From assembly GCA_030549495.1 (NCBI GenBank), contig JAUIRK010000864.1, positions 62,001 through 126,000 of the forward strand: a stretch of DNA of 64,000 nucleotides, written 5' to 3'. Numbering within the stretch: position 1 is the first letter of the stretch; each line of letters opens with the position of its first letter. Positions 1-11,172 of this stretch are shown one piece after another. The notes under the pieces were generated by a model, which saw only the letters and a list, made by a program, of their open reading frames with translations, was not told where the DNA came from and did no database searches. Origin of the DNA: Nectonema munidae. Its lineage: Eukaryota; Nematomorpha; Nectonematoida; Nectonematidae. The translations under genes and the position numbers were made by a program.

Positions 1-92
1 TGTTTACTTCATTTTTGTTTTTGCATGCCCTTTGTGTAGAAGCACGCTTCGCCACTACTCACTACAAACAGCAAAAATTATTTACATCATTA

Positions 93-262
93 GGGGTCGT
101 TCACAATTGACGTCAACTAAAACTGGGGGGGGGGGGGGGGGGTATCCAAAGTTGACATAAGTCAATTTTGTTAAGTGATGATATATCTAAAAGTTTGACA
201 TGAGGGGGGGGAGGGGGTTGAAATTTATCAAAAAAATGTTGACGTCAATTGTGAACGACCCC
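93..262. mobile_element. Harbinger-like MITE
   Basis: The ends are a perfect 25-base inverted repeat (93-117 and 238-262) starting GGGGTCGTTCAC. The trinucleotide TTA flanks both sides (90-92 and 263-265). A TWA target duplication and G-rich termini are typical of PIF/Harbinger elements. The 170-base body codes for nothing and holds two long G runs (about 126-143 and 204-216), which may be slippage-prone or G-quadruplex forming. Confidence 0.75.
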
Positions 263-469
263 TTAAAGCATCTTTTTTTATGGTTTGACATTTTGAAGTT
301 ATAATTAGAGTAAAATGGTATGTGGTAGGTAGGTAGATTTCAAGGCACTTTGGAGCGTGTGCTGATATGCTCACGTAAGCTTGAGAGTTGGTTAAGGGAA
401 GTGGAAATGTGGATAGATATAGGCAAGAGTTAGGAGTGTTATTAAAATAGAAAATAAAAAGAGGCAAAT

Positions 470-1090
470 TAGTTTGTTATAAGGTGTTCGACCGCCGTGG
501 GAGTGGTTTTAATGGTGTCAATAAGAGTTACGAGGGATTTTAGTACTGTTGGATGTATGAGAAGATCTGAAAGTACTGTTGGTGATCTATTTTAAGCAAA
601 AAAATGGGGCGTCTTAGAAGATCTTTGCGATGAAAAGAGAAGATTTGACATGTGAAGATGAGATGGTATGACGTTTCTATTGTGTCACATCCGAAACGGC
701 AGTCGCTAACTTTAATTCCTGAGAGATATGCTCTGCATGGTCAGTGGCCTGATAGCCACCGAATAGTTGAACGTAACGGTGTAATTTTTTTTTGAAAGTA
801 GCGTATATTGTGCTGATCTATATAGAAAGAGGAGATTAGTGCATTTTGAGATGAAAATATTTAGATCTGCCATTCTTTCAGGGGGGATAAGTTGATCTGC
901 GTTACATAGGTTTTGAGAGATAGGGAGGTGATGAGAGAGGTAAGTTTGAAGTTAAGTGGTCAACGAAGGAGTTTTCTGCCATGTTTGGGTGAGCAGGGCA
1001 TCAGCATAGATGTATGTGGAAATGCTTGGTACTGCTGAAGGGAGGAGGCGAGTAGGAAGGAAGGAAATGGGATGTTATGTAATAGAGAGC
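470..1090 (-). pseudogene. LINE ORF2 C-terminal fragment
   Basis: This block is richer in G+C than its surroundings. Read on the minus strand it gives an open stretch around 545-720 with the pattern Cys-Arg-Phe-Gly-Cys, then Glu-Thr, His-Leu-Ile-Phe and Cys. That matches the CxxxC...ET..HLxxxC segment found at the end of many non-LTR retrotransposon polyproteins, downstream of the reverse transcriptase or RNase H. Other short conserved-looking stretches lie in other frames between 880 and 1090, so the copy is old and frameshifted. No reverse transcriptase core remains. The call rests on motif spacing only; a Jockey, R1 or I-type source is possible. Confidence 0.4.
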
Positions 1091-1230
1091 ACAAATCATA
1101 TGCACAGATCGTGGATTATTTCTTGTGCATCGGTAAAGAAATGGATGGTAGTAAAATAAGAAAAAATAGTTAATGTTATAGGTAATCGTAGTGCAGGCAT
1201 GTAAACGGCTGAAGATTTCGCATTCGAAGA

Positions 1231-2660
1231 TTGAAATTGCTTTTTTATTCTAAAGAAATGTTTTTACTTATTATGAGATATACAAACAGAAAAGTGAGTG
1301 ATGTTTGCTATGAATATAAAACTAAAAATAAGTGTGGACAATGTCCTCCTCATATGGCAAGATTTTCTATGGAAGAAATAAAAGCTTCATTTGCAATTCT
1401 AATTAGAGCAGGAGTTGATCGTGAAAACATGACAAATTTGCAAGAATTATGGTTAGAAGTAGATGGCAGACCTTTTTATAAGGCAACCATGTCTTTTCAA
1501 AGATTTAAGTTTTTTCCAAAATGTTTACGTTTTGATAGATTCAGAAACGGTGAAGAATGAAAAAAATCCGATCGTTTAACGGCAATTAGTGATTTATGGA
1601 ACTTGTTTAAAAAAATCTACTAAATTTTTCCTGATATTAACATAACCGTAGATGAACAATTAGTTGGCTATAGAGGCAAAGTCCCTGGTAGAGTCTACAT
1701 GTCTAATAAACCACGTAAATATGGTGTTTAAATATATTGGGCTTGTGAAGCTTCTTCCGGTTTCGCCTTAAAAGGATATATCTATGATGGTCCAAATAAA
1801 GATCTTGAAAAAAAATACGAGCAAAGTTTTTCCTGCATTATCGTACTTCATTTGATGGAGCCTTTTTTTGTTCAGGAAGGGAAGTTTATACTGATAGGTA
1901 TTTTACTTCTCAAAAACTTGTTGTTGAACTGGCTAAAAAATTTTGACACTAATAGGAACTATCAAAAGCTCAAGAAAAGAAATTCCACACAACATGAAGA
2001 CATTGAAAGGCCGTCAAGTTTTTTCTACTCTTTCACTCTATGATCATGAAAATAAAATTTGTATTTTTTCCTATGCACCACACAAAAACAAAAATGTTTT
2101 GCTACTTTGTTCTTCTCATTCTCAAATTGATGCTTCTTCTAGAGAAGATTTAAAGCCTAACGCCATACTTGATTATAATGAAAACAAAAGTGGAGTAGAC
2201 CTGATGGATGGAATAATAGAAGAGTTCACGACACGTAGAAAGAGCGTAAGATGGCCATTACTGATAAAGTACAACATAATAGACGTCTGCTGGCATAATG
2301 CTTTCATTTTTTTCTCAAAATTAGGTTTTTGCATAACCAGAAAGAAATTTCTCAGATCTCTCTCCTTCCAACTTGCTGAACTTTTTGCTAAAAACCGTTT
2401 ACAAAAAGCAAATCTTAGAAGAGAAACTAAACTTGCATGCATTATTGTAGGCTTTTCATCCAAAAATGAATCTTCTGCTTTAGAATGCGTAACAAAACCA
2501 CAACGTGCTAGAAGATGTTACGAATGCAAAAATGGAGTCCATCTTTTTGTTTCAATTGCAAAGGAACAATATGTCCGGTACACAGAAAAAAAATTAAAAA
2601 AGAATTATGTCTTTTTTGTAAATAGGGTTTTTAATATTTGTTTTTTATGTTTAATAAAAA
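1231..2660 (+). pseudogene. piggyBac transposase remnant
   Basis: This is a decayed DDE transposase of the piggyBac family, which cuts and pastes at TTAA. The pieces are collinear. About 1231-1560 reads as the region before the first Asp, with MSFQRF and LRFDRF. 1640-1730 carries the DEQLVGYRGK and NKPRKYG motifs. 2150-2270 carries DYNENKSGVDLMD followed by a TRRKSVRWP-like motif. A Cys-rich tail starting RRCYECK lies near 2510. In-frame stops (1558, 1621 and 1731) and a frame change near 1900-1950 break it. The best open piece is 1943-2737. I did not find terminal inverted repeats or flanking TTAA pairs. Family assignment is firm; subfamily is not. Confidence 0.8.
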
Positions 2661-2737
2661 TATATGTTATAAAACTTTTTTATTTTGAAATACTAGGTTC
2701 CTTGTTTGTGTACATTTTGTACACAAAATACAGTTAG

Positions 2738-3240
2738 ATGTTTAGATATTAAAGTACTATTGAGGGTTAAGGGCTTATAAAAAATTTTTATAAATTTTTG
2801 AAAACTAAAAATAATTGAAAAATGTGGGTAAAAGGACTCTTTAAGATAGGCATGGTTTAAAATGTTTTTAAAAAAATTTCTCGCATAAAGTTTTCTTTAA
2901 AAGTTAAAAATTTGAAAACTTTGACACAAAATTATTTAAAAAATGGTTAAAATCAAAAAAAATATATCAAAAATAAATATTTTTCAAAATTTAAAAATTC
3001 TAAAATAAATTTTAAGCGATTTTAAATAAGAGGATGCAAAAATTAGAAAAAAAATAATTTCTTTTGATGTAAAATTTTTGAATCAAATATGTCAACTTTT
3101 TGAAAATTTAAACCTTTTTTATAAAAAATTTAATTTTTTTTACAAAATCATTTATTTATAAAAGTACTTTAACTCACTTTAAATTTTTGTCAAAATTATT
3201 GAAATATCTCGCAGGAATTGAAAAAGTGAGAAAATTTAGA
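2738..3240. other. AT-rich spacer
   Basis: Very AT-rich sequence with runs of A and T and many AAAAATTT-like words. I see no gene, RNA or terminal repeat. Confidence 0.6.
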
Positions 3241-3315
3241 GTTCAGGTAGGAGTCAATGTATTCACTCGCAAGTCATTACACTTAGACCACGTGATAGCG
3301 CTCCTGAAATGAGGT
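3241..3315 (-). mobile_element. tRNA-derived SINE head (possible)
   Basis: On the minus strand, TGGTCTAAGTG at 3280-3290 fits the Pol III A-box consensus TRGYNNARNNG. ACATTGACTCC (about 3249-3259) sits where a B box would be and matches it at about 7 of 11 positions. The block is more complex and GC-rich than its neighbours. A functional tRNA is unlikely because no cloverleaf is evident. Confidence 0.35.
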
Positions 3316-3329
3316 AGATAAACATTTTA

Positions 3330-3452
3330 TAGCTTACAAAAGACTTTTTTTATTTAGCTAAATGTTATAAATATAGTTTATAAACATATAACACTATTAG
3401 CAACTCATCAGACCATATAAAAATTCGCTCGAAACGACCACGGGCCGGCTAG
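3330..3452 (+). mobile_element. Helitron-like 3' end
   Basis: The stretch ending CGGGCCGGCTAG, followed by T, is nearly the same as the 3' ends of two copies at 36.2-36.8 kb. It shares the 'cactattagcaactca' and 'cgaaacgaccacgg' words with them. CTAG before T fits a Helitron 3' terminus (CTRR|T). The 5' end was not found, so this is probably a truncated copy. Confidence 0.45.
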
Positions 3453-4652
3453 TATTTTAATAAAGTTTTTAATTGAATATATCAATAAACTTTACACGTT
3501 TAAATAAAATATGGATGAAGGAATACCGTTTGATACATTGGAAGAATAAATACGCTTCTTTTTTACCCCAGATTCCAGAACTATGTCAAAAACATTGAAA
3601 CGAACTTTGAAAGAAGTAAATGGGAACTGCAATATTTTTTAGTGAATAGTGGCGGCAAAATGTCTTGCATGCTGTGTGATACCACACTTGTAACGGTTAA
3701 GAGATTGCACAGAAACATTACGCTCTTCATAAAGACATAAATATGCCAAATTAGAGGGTGAGTCTCGAAAGCTAGCACTGCAGAAACTGAAAGATGGAAA
3801 GCTAAAGCAAAGACAAATGTTCCATTCTGTGTTACATCAAGAGAATGCTGCGACAGAAGCCAGCTATAAAGTTGCATATTTGCTTGGAAAAAAGGGTAAA
3901 CCATTCACCGATGCAGAACTCATGAAGGAATGTATTTTAGAAGTGGTTAGATGTGTAGATCCAGATAATGTTAACAAATATAAAGAGGTTCTTTCAAGAA
4001 GGACTAATACAGATCGATAGCATGAATTGGCCTGTAATGTAACAGAGCAACTCAAAATGTAATCCAGAAACACATTGTGTATTACTCAGTAGTAGCTTTG
4101 GATGAATCGACAGATTCAGCACAAGTATTGTATTTTATTCAGACTATTACTGATAATTTTCAAATATTTGAAGAATTATTTGCCCCTTTATTGCACCCTT
4201 AAGGAAGGACACGGAGGATAGATATTTTTAACAACTTAAAAGAGCAATGTCATAAAGCAGGATTAGATATTACTAAGTTGATAAATGTGTGCACGCATGG
4301 TGCTCCAGCTATGTTGGCTAAGAATGAAAGATTTATTGCGCATCTTAAAAGAAAAATCAAAGATCCAAATGAACTGTTTTCTTTTCATTGTATTTTACAT
4401 CAACAAAATCTCTGTGCAAAATCTGTCATTTTAAATGATATTTTGCAAAAGGTTATAAATATTGTTAACTATATTCGAGCAAATGTCACGAAGCATCGTC
4501 AATTTCGAAACATGCTGATGATGGATGGCGAAGTAATTAGTGTAGATTTGCCTTATAACTTAAAAGTACGCTAGTTGTCACAAGGCAAATTATTGGTCAA
4601 AATTTTGTCTTTACGAAGGGAAATAATTGACTTTTTCAAAGAAAGTGACAAA

Positions 4653-6567
4653 CATTGTGAATCTCGCTATTATGCCACCCTTCGGGGCCGACCAAAAGTG
4701 GCATAGTAGCGAGAGTGGCATAGTAGCGAGGGTTTTGTAAAAATAGCCTTATTTTTTCAAATAAAATCACATTTATTAAAAAACAGTTTTATTTTTTTAT
4801 ATATTTGTGTCCTATTCCAAAGCTCTCAAAAATGGTTGTCTGACGCATTTTCATATGGCGGATCTCAAGCATTTCTTGATCTAAACAATCGCACGCTTGC
4901 ATCACTTTGAGCTTTAGGCTACAATGCTGCATAAATTTTCGAACAGTGCTCCACGCTCTTTGGGCTTCTTGGAATTGAACCACTTCCTCTTCGATAGTTT
5001 CCTTGTCGTCTTCGCTTTCAATTTGTTCCTTGCTTTTCAGCACTTCCTCAGCAATCTCCTCTAGCAGAAGAGAGCCACTAGTTGCGAGACGCTCGTCAGC
5101 ATTGAGAAAGTCAGTTAGCTCAATCTCCTCGTTATTGTGCATCTTTTCCTCAGTAGGCAAAGCATTCCAAATCTCGAGCAACTCTTCATCTTTTGGCTCA
5201 ATCTGATCAATTTCTTCTTCCACAAACTTAGCTTTTACAAAACAGTTTTTGATGACCGATTTGTTAACCTGCTCCCAAGCATACCGGGCAACGTGTAGAG
5301 CATCAAGCAACGTGAACTTAAACTCTCTTTCCTCGTCTATGGCTTCAAGCCTGCGAGAGAGCAAAAGTTTCTTGTAGTGGCGTTTGAGACTCTCTATAAC
5401 CCCCTGATCCATTGGTTGCGAGATTGATGTTGTGTTAGGAGGAAAAAATAGCAGCTTTATATTGTCGAACTGGAGATCAGATTGGTGGCCACAGAAGTTA
5501 TCGAGACAAAGCAGCACTTTGCGTCCCTGCTTGACGAGTCGCTCGTTCCACTCACGCAATGTTTCTTCGAAGAGCTCCGCCGTCATCCACGCTTTCGAAT
5601 TTGCCTTGTATGTCACCGGAATTTTTTTGTTTTTGAAGGCACGCGGTTTCTTTGAATTGCCAATCACCAGAAGAGGAAGCTTTTCGTTGCCGCTCATGTT
5701 TGCTCCAACCAGAAGAGTGATTCTTTACTTACTTTTTTTACCTCCAGTGCACCGCTCTCCTCTGAAAGCCATGGTCTTGTTTGGTAGCAGCTGCCAGAAG
5801 AGTCCAGTTTCGTCTAGATTGAAGACGTCTTCTGCAGAAAATTGTGCAAGCAAAGGTCGGAGAACCTGTTGTTGCCACTCAAAAAGTGATTGCAAATTTA
5901 CCGCTCCTGCTTCTCCTTGTATTGTTTTAAAAGTAATGCCGTGACGCTTTTTGAAATTGTCCAGCCAACCGTCGCTTGCCATGAATCCCGGAATGTGCAT
6001 TATCTCGGCCAGTTTCATTGCCTTTTCTTTGACCAGACTTCCACTGACAGGCAGATTGTGTCCTCTCGCTTGCTTCAGCCACATGAGCACCCCTTCATCG
6101 AGATTTGGATCGTGAGCCTGCGTCAACTTAACGCGTTTCGATGAAAATCCAGTTTTGATTGCAGCCTCGATTGCATCCTTTTTGCTGAGAATGCTTTTTA
6201 CCGTAGTTCTCTTCACTTCAATACCCCATTTCTTGCTTATTTCTCTGGCCAGCTTGGACTGATTAGGCTCATTTTTTTCGGCATCAATAATTTCTTTTTT
6301 CTGCTTTAGAGTGAAATCGGTTCGCTTGCGTTTTATATATGACATGTTAATTTTTTACGCAAATAAAAACAATAAATCTAAAAAAATATATTCATTAATT
6401 TTGTAAAAAAAGTTGAGAAATATAATTAAAAAACGCAACACACAAATAAATAGTGGCATAATAGCGAGATTAGGTGGTGGCATAGTAAGTTTATTTTCTA
6501 CTGAATTTTGTCCGGACCGAGTGAAAGTGGCATAGTACCGAGGGGGCATAGTAGCGAGATTCTACTG
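4653..6567 (-). mobile_element. pogo/Tigger element, nearly complete
   Basis: A Tigger-class Tc1/mariner element lies inside the hAT remnant. The right end reads, on the minus strand, CAGTAGAATCTCGCTACTAT and is followed on the plus strand by TA (6568-6569), the usual target. The left end (from about 4653) carries the matching GAATCTCGCTATTATGCCAC, with a slightly degraded outermost part. Copies of a GTGGCATAGTAGCGAG-like word recur in both orientations just inside each end (4660-4732, 6451-6560), probably transposase-binding sites. About 1.9 kb, carrying one transposase gene on the minus strand. Confidence 0.85.
4789..6345 (-). pseudogene. Tigger transposase with one in-frame stop
   Basis: The gene starts at the ATG at 6345 and ends with a stop at 4789-4791, 519 codons in one frame. 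A single in-frame TAA (5725-5727) is the only visible defect. The N-terminus (MSYIKRKRTDFTLKQKK) is the first helix-turn-helix of a CENP-B-like DNA-binding domain. A second CENP-B helix-turn-helix follows, ending with GFMASDGWLDNFKKRHG near residues 110-130. The DDE/D core has FNLDETGLFW, LLCLDNFCGH and SQPMDQGVIESLK, supplying the three catalytic Asp residues. The acidic C-terminus is typical of the family. The length matches full-size Tigger proteins (about 500-600 residues), so this copy died recently or the stop may be an allele or a sequencing error. Confidence 0.88.
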
Positions 6568-7158
6568 TAAATTTATTTATGATATGTGGCAAAGAATTCT
6601 GGCATTTAGAAAAAAGTTGTTGTTTTCAAGTCTCTTTTGGCTCAATCAAAACTTTCAGAAGAACACTTTCCCCATTTTCAAAGGTAATGAGTGAAAATGA
6701 AGATATCTATCAATCTTTTAAAGAATACGGATCAGTTGTTGACACAAAAAAATATTCAGTGACTTTGAAAAGCATAACAACACTCTGAAACTTGTTTTTC
6801 AACCTCACATAGGTGATGTATCAGAGGCTCCCGAAGAGTTACAGATGGAGCTCATTGAAATGTATGAAGATAATATCCTGAAATCTCTGTTTGACAAAAG
6901 GGAAAATCCGATTGAAATTTGGAAAAAGCGGTAAAATATCCTCGTCTTCGTGAACATGCACGCAGACCGATTTCATGCTTTTCTACAACATACTGTTGTG
7001 CATCCACATTCTCGTACTTGACGCAAATAAAGAATTCGCTGAGAACACAGTTGCCAGATGAGCATTTGGAAGACCAATTAAAACTAAGAACTACTATGTT
7101 GGAGCCTGATATCAAAATGCTTTCTCAAAAGAAGCAAGTTCAAAGAAATCATTAATTT

Positions 7159-7362
7159 GTATAAAAAGGACATACTTACCTAAATGAAATATTTGAAAAC
7201 TTCATATTCTGGATGTTTATACGCCTGTCTTTTTTATAAGAATATTATTAATTAATACTCGTATAAAAAGTATACCTACTTACTTAAATAAAATATTTGA
7301 AAATGTTATGTTTTTGATAAATATATACACATGTCGTTCTTTTATTAGATTATTATTAAGAG
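7159..7362. repeat. 102-base tandem duplication
   Basis: Two adjacent copies start GTATAAAAAG at 7159 and 7261, each followed by 'cttac(c/t)taaat(g/a)aaatatttga'. They lie just after the hAT 3' coding end. Confidence 0.6.
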
Positions 7363-8610
7363 GGGATAAAATAACAAAAAACAAAAATAATAATTTGTTC
7401 AGTGTGACCTCTATGAGAAACGATGAATTGTAAGGTGGCCTTCATGCACAAAAAGGTTTTCCTCTTCCAAAGATGTAACATCTGCCTCTTAAACTGTTGT
7501 GATGAACACAAGAAAGTTTTGTGTAAAGACTGTTTTGATGATGTTTGCAATTGAACCATAGTTAAATATCTTTGTTTCATTTTTTGCACAAACATTTTTT
7601 GAAACCGTGTTTCATATTTTTTCAAAATATTTTCTCTTGATTTAGACTTTCTATGTCAAATGAAAAGTTCTTGTTATAGAACTTTTTACTTTTATTTTAT
7701 TCGAAAAATTGGTTATTGTCGTAATTACTTATTCTATTAGCAATGAAATAGTTTTACAAAAAAATACTTTCATATTCGAAATTGCTGTAATAAAATTCTC
7801 AAAGTTGTTTGAATAAAATAAAAATATCCTGCTTTTTCTTATTTTTTTCACTCAATTTCTGTTTTTTGATACATAAATTGGACTATTTTCCGTAATTTTC
7901 AAAAAAAATAACATTCAACACTTTCAAAGTGACTAGGTTTTATCGAAGCACTTTTTTACTTTTATATTTGGTTGTATGAATTTTTAAAACTTGTCAAAAT
8001 TGAAAAAATGAACAAAAAATTACATAGATGGAGTTCATTTTTATTTTTTTGTAAGTCAAATTGATACGCCTCTATAATTCAAACTTTTTTTGCTATAATG
8101 TTGTTTCAAATAACTATTTTGAAATTTTCATGGTAGTAATTTTTCAATATCTGCCTTATTTTTGTTAAAACATTTGAATCAAAATAGTGCATGGCCGCTC
8201 AGGCCGTATGCGGCCATGCGAGGGTTATACATTCAAGGAAAGCAAGAAGTCATATTTTATGATATGCCCCACGTACGCATGCATCTGTTCGCTAGAAATT
8301 GGCATTTGTGCTTTTCATCATATCATAAGTTTTTAGTTGTGAATTTAACATTTTACTCTTTTTTCTCGTTTTTTCCGCCTTGTTATAGCCACCTAGTTTA
8401 TTCTACAAATGGAAAAAAGCGATTCTATATTTACATAAGTAGTGCAATGCTTCAACAAAAAATATTACTTCATTTTTTGTTTAAAGTATTATTTTTTTTT
8501 TCACTTTATTCTATTATTTATATCTAAATTTTGTGGTTTAATTATTTGATAGCTATACTTTTTTTTAATTACATCTACAATAGTAATTGCTAATGTTACA
8601 CAAATGTGTA
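7363..8610. other. AT-rich spacer
   Basis: No gene recognised. A few open stretches under 125 codons (for example 8162-8527) have low-complexity composition and no family resemblance. The one distinct structure is the hairpin at 8189-8219. Confidence 0.5.
8189..8219. repeat. GC-rich hairpin
   Basis: GCATGGCCGC (8189-8198) pairs perfectly with GCGGCCATGC (8210-8219) across an 11-base loop. It stands alone in very AT-rich sequence. It could be a relic of a transposon end; no partner element was found. Confidence 0.6.
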
Positions 8611-10567
8611 TTTACTAACAACCATCAAAGTGATTCAAACTTTCAATTTAATTGCTTTTTTGAAGGTTGCCATTATCAGTATAGAAGAGTGGACTCATTT
8701 GTAAGTACATGAAAAGAAATCATTTATTTTTTTGAGAATCAAATAACCTGTTCATCTAATAAAAAGATTAAAACGAAACTTATTGATCAAAACATAGGAG
8801 TAAGAAATATTGATTTTGAAGATTCGAGCGATTGAATTGGTGTAGAGCCAAGTATTAAAAATAAGATCCCTAAAATCACAATAAATCTTAAAAAAGGAAT
8901 TGCATTATTTTTATTAGAACTTCGTAATTTAAATATGGTGTCTGAGCATATTGTGTCTAAGACCTGTTTAAAGTTTTCTGATGTGTTAACACAACAATTT
9001 CTTTTTCTTAATACTTTTTTAAAGATGATTGAAAATGATTCTAACTACGATTTGTGCGATTCTTTAATCTTAAAACGCAATATAAATTAAACTCATTTAT
9101 TAAAAATACATTTGTTTTAATGAACCAATAGAGTATAATTTAGGAGGGTATGTAAATGATTTAAATTTTTATAACTATCAGTATGTTCCAGTATTAAAAA
9201 CTTTGCACTCTTTATTATCATGTGATGATGTCTTCCCTGAAATAATTAAACCTTATTTGAATATAGATGAATATAGGGATTTTTCTCATGCTACTGCTTT
9301 CAAGAACATTTTTTTTCAAAAAAAAAATTGTAGGGCTCTACAACTAATCATATATTATGATGATGTAACAGATAGCGACGCTTTGAGCAATAAATCAGCA
9401 AAAACTAAATTAAGTTGTTTCTACATGAATTTAGGTAATTTAAGTCCGAAATTTAAATCAAAATTTCACGTGATCCAGCTTGTACTGATCTGTATGACAA
9501 AATTAATAAAAACTATGGGTTTAAAACCTATTTTAAAGCCCTTATGGATGATCTCCATATTTTAAAAACTGATAGTATAGAAGTTTGAAATATGGCCAAA
9601 TATATAAAGGTTATGGTATAGTTTCAGTTATTGTAGGGGACAATTTAGGAGCACACACTTTGAGAGGTTACGTAGAGTCATTCAATAGTCATAGATGTTG
9701 TCGTTTTTGCTTGACTAATCTCACAGAAATGCAATATTTTTTGCCAAAAGACTTCACTATGCGTAGTAAAGAAATCGTACTTGAAACTTGTGAGTTATGC
9801 TGCTCAAGATCCAAACTTTTCAGCAATTTAAGGTTTAAAATCAGATTGTCCGTTTAATGAAATTAAATATTTTCACTCAATATGTGGACAACAATCAGAT
9901 ATTTCACATGATCTCTTTGAAGGTGTTGTGTGCGACGTATTAGAAAGTATTATAGATGCTTTTAGTAGAAAATATTTTTCACTACAAATTTTAAGTATAA
10001 GGTTTATGATTGTTTTTAATCGTGACTCAACAAAAAAAGTCCATATACCTTATTCTTTTCATTTTAAAATAATGTTGAGTCTTGTTCAACATCCAATTTT
10101 ATTAGTAAGCACTATCACTATGATGTTGAATAATTTATAGATCTTGATGAAAAAACTTTTGAAGACTTTTTAGTGCAAAAAATGATGAAAATAAAATTTT
10201 TCTATTTGAAACAAAATGATAATTCAAATTTTAAAGCTTCATTTTCTACTAACATTATAAATTCATCTCAAAATCTTGAAAATACCAGTCTTAATTCAAA
10301 TGGATATTTGTTATCTGATCAAAGCAGTTTTCATGACAGAAAAGGAAACTACATTAACAAGTCATTTATACGTTTGTTTTTATTCTTTAGTTTTAATTAT
10401 TTTTGTTTTTTAAGTAAAGTTTAGCCTAAATTTATAACATTTCCTAAAGAAAAGCTTCAAAGAGGAGTGCTTAATAAATTGAATTGTCAAGAAAAGCTTA
10501 ATTCTTCAGATATATCTAAGTTTATGGACACACTCTATACGCACTTTAGCCTTTACGAAGGAGGAAT

Positions 10568-10611
10568 GTAAGTTTTTCTAAAAATTTAAATATATAATAG
10601 TTTTTTTTAAG
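10568..10611 (+). other. 44-base intron in transposase-like gene
   Basis: GTAAGTTTTT opens it and a T-rich tract ending TTTTTTTTAAG closes it. Removing it joins GGA-GGA-AT to A-TAT-CCA (phase 2), turning an immediate stop into the conserved-looking ...EGG-I-YPGGDKYQQM reading. Confidence 0.6.
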
Positions 10612-11140
10612 ATATCCAGGTGGAGATAAATATCAACAAATGGTAGATTTACTTTTGGAAACCTTGCCATACTTAATGAATAAAAGTGGTTTATCTTTTA
10701 AATCCTGCAAGGTAAAGAAAAATTAGCTAAAATTATTAAAACTAAGAATGCTTATATATATAGACATTTTAAATTTATTGGAAAATGAAGTTAGAGTATT
10801 ATTAGTCTATTCAAAGGAGGGGAAGAGATAAAATTCTGAGTGAAGTTCAAGCAAAAGTGAGAAAAAATGTGATCAAAAGTTTCAAGGCTACATGCCCAAA
10901 CAAAGCTACTGTTTTTAGTTTAAATAACTATTTGCCTAGAAGTTGCATGGAAACTGAAAGTACTGTAAATCAGAACATAACATGGCTAAACAAAGAATTC
11001 AAAACGGCGAAACCCAATATGCAAATAGTTAAAATGAAAATGGACATAACTTGTGCAGATAGGAGAAAAATTTAATCAAACAAAAACAAAAAATTTCTAC
11101 GATATTGAATAAGTATCGTTTTTTAACTCAAGCTAATGAA

Positions 11141-11172
11141 GTAAGAGTTTTATATATTTTTATACTTTTCAG
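11141..11172 (+). other. 32-base intron in transposase-like gene
   Basis: GTAAGAGTTT...ACTTTTCAG, phase 0. Splicing joins LTQANE to ILPKFLRLETK. It is very short for a metazoan intron but has good consensus sites and a pyrimidine tract. Confidence 0.5.

Larger units (their letters stand above)
3500..7155 (+). pseudogene. hAT transposase (ZBED/FAM200-like), interrupted
   Basis: This is a decayed hAT transposase of the ZBED5/FAM200/SCAND3-like lineage. Pieces run in order on the plus strand. A degraded BED-finger region lies near 3560-3760. The ASYKVAYLLGKKGKPFTDAE motif is at about 3850-3920. The HG..ML (catalytic-core) and FHCILHQQNLCAK motifs are at 4278-4440. The C-terminal piece is at 6810-7110, with EELQMELIEMYED. 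The gene is split by a pogo/Tigger element at about 4653-6567 and also carries its own stops and frameshifts, and part of the middle is missing. The last piece matches the conserved end of these transposases. No target duplication or terminal repeats were identified. It was dead or dying before or after the Tigger insertion; the order cannot be told. Confidence 0.75.

Noticed and set aside
228-467. 79-codon open frame on the minus strand
   Set aside because: It runs across the MITE end, starts at a non-ATG codon and has no family resemblance.
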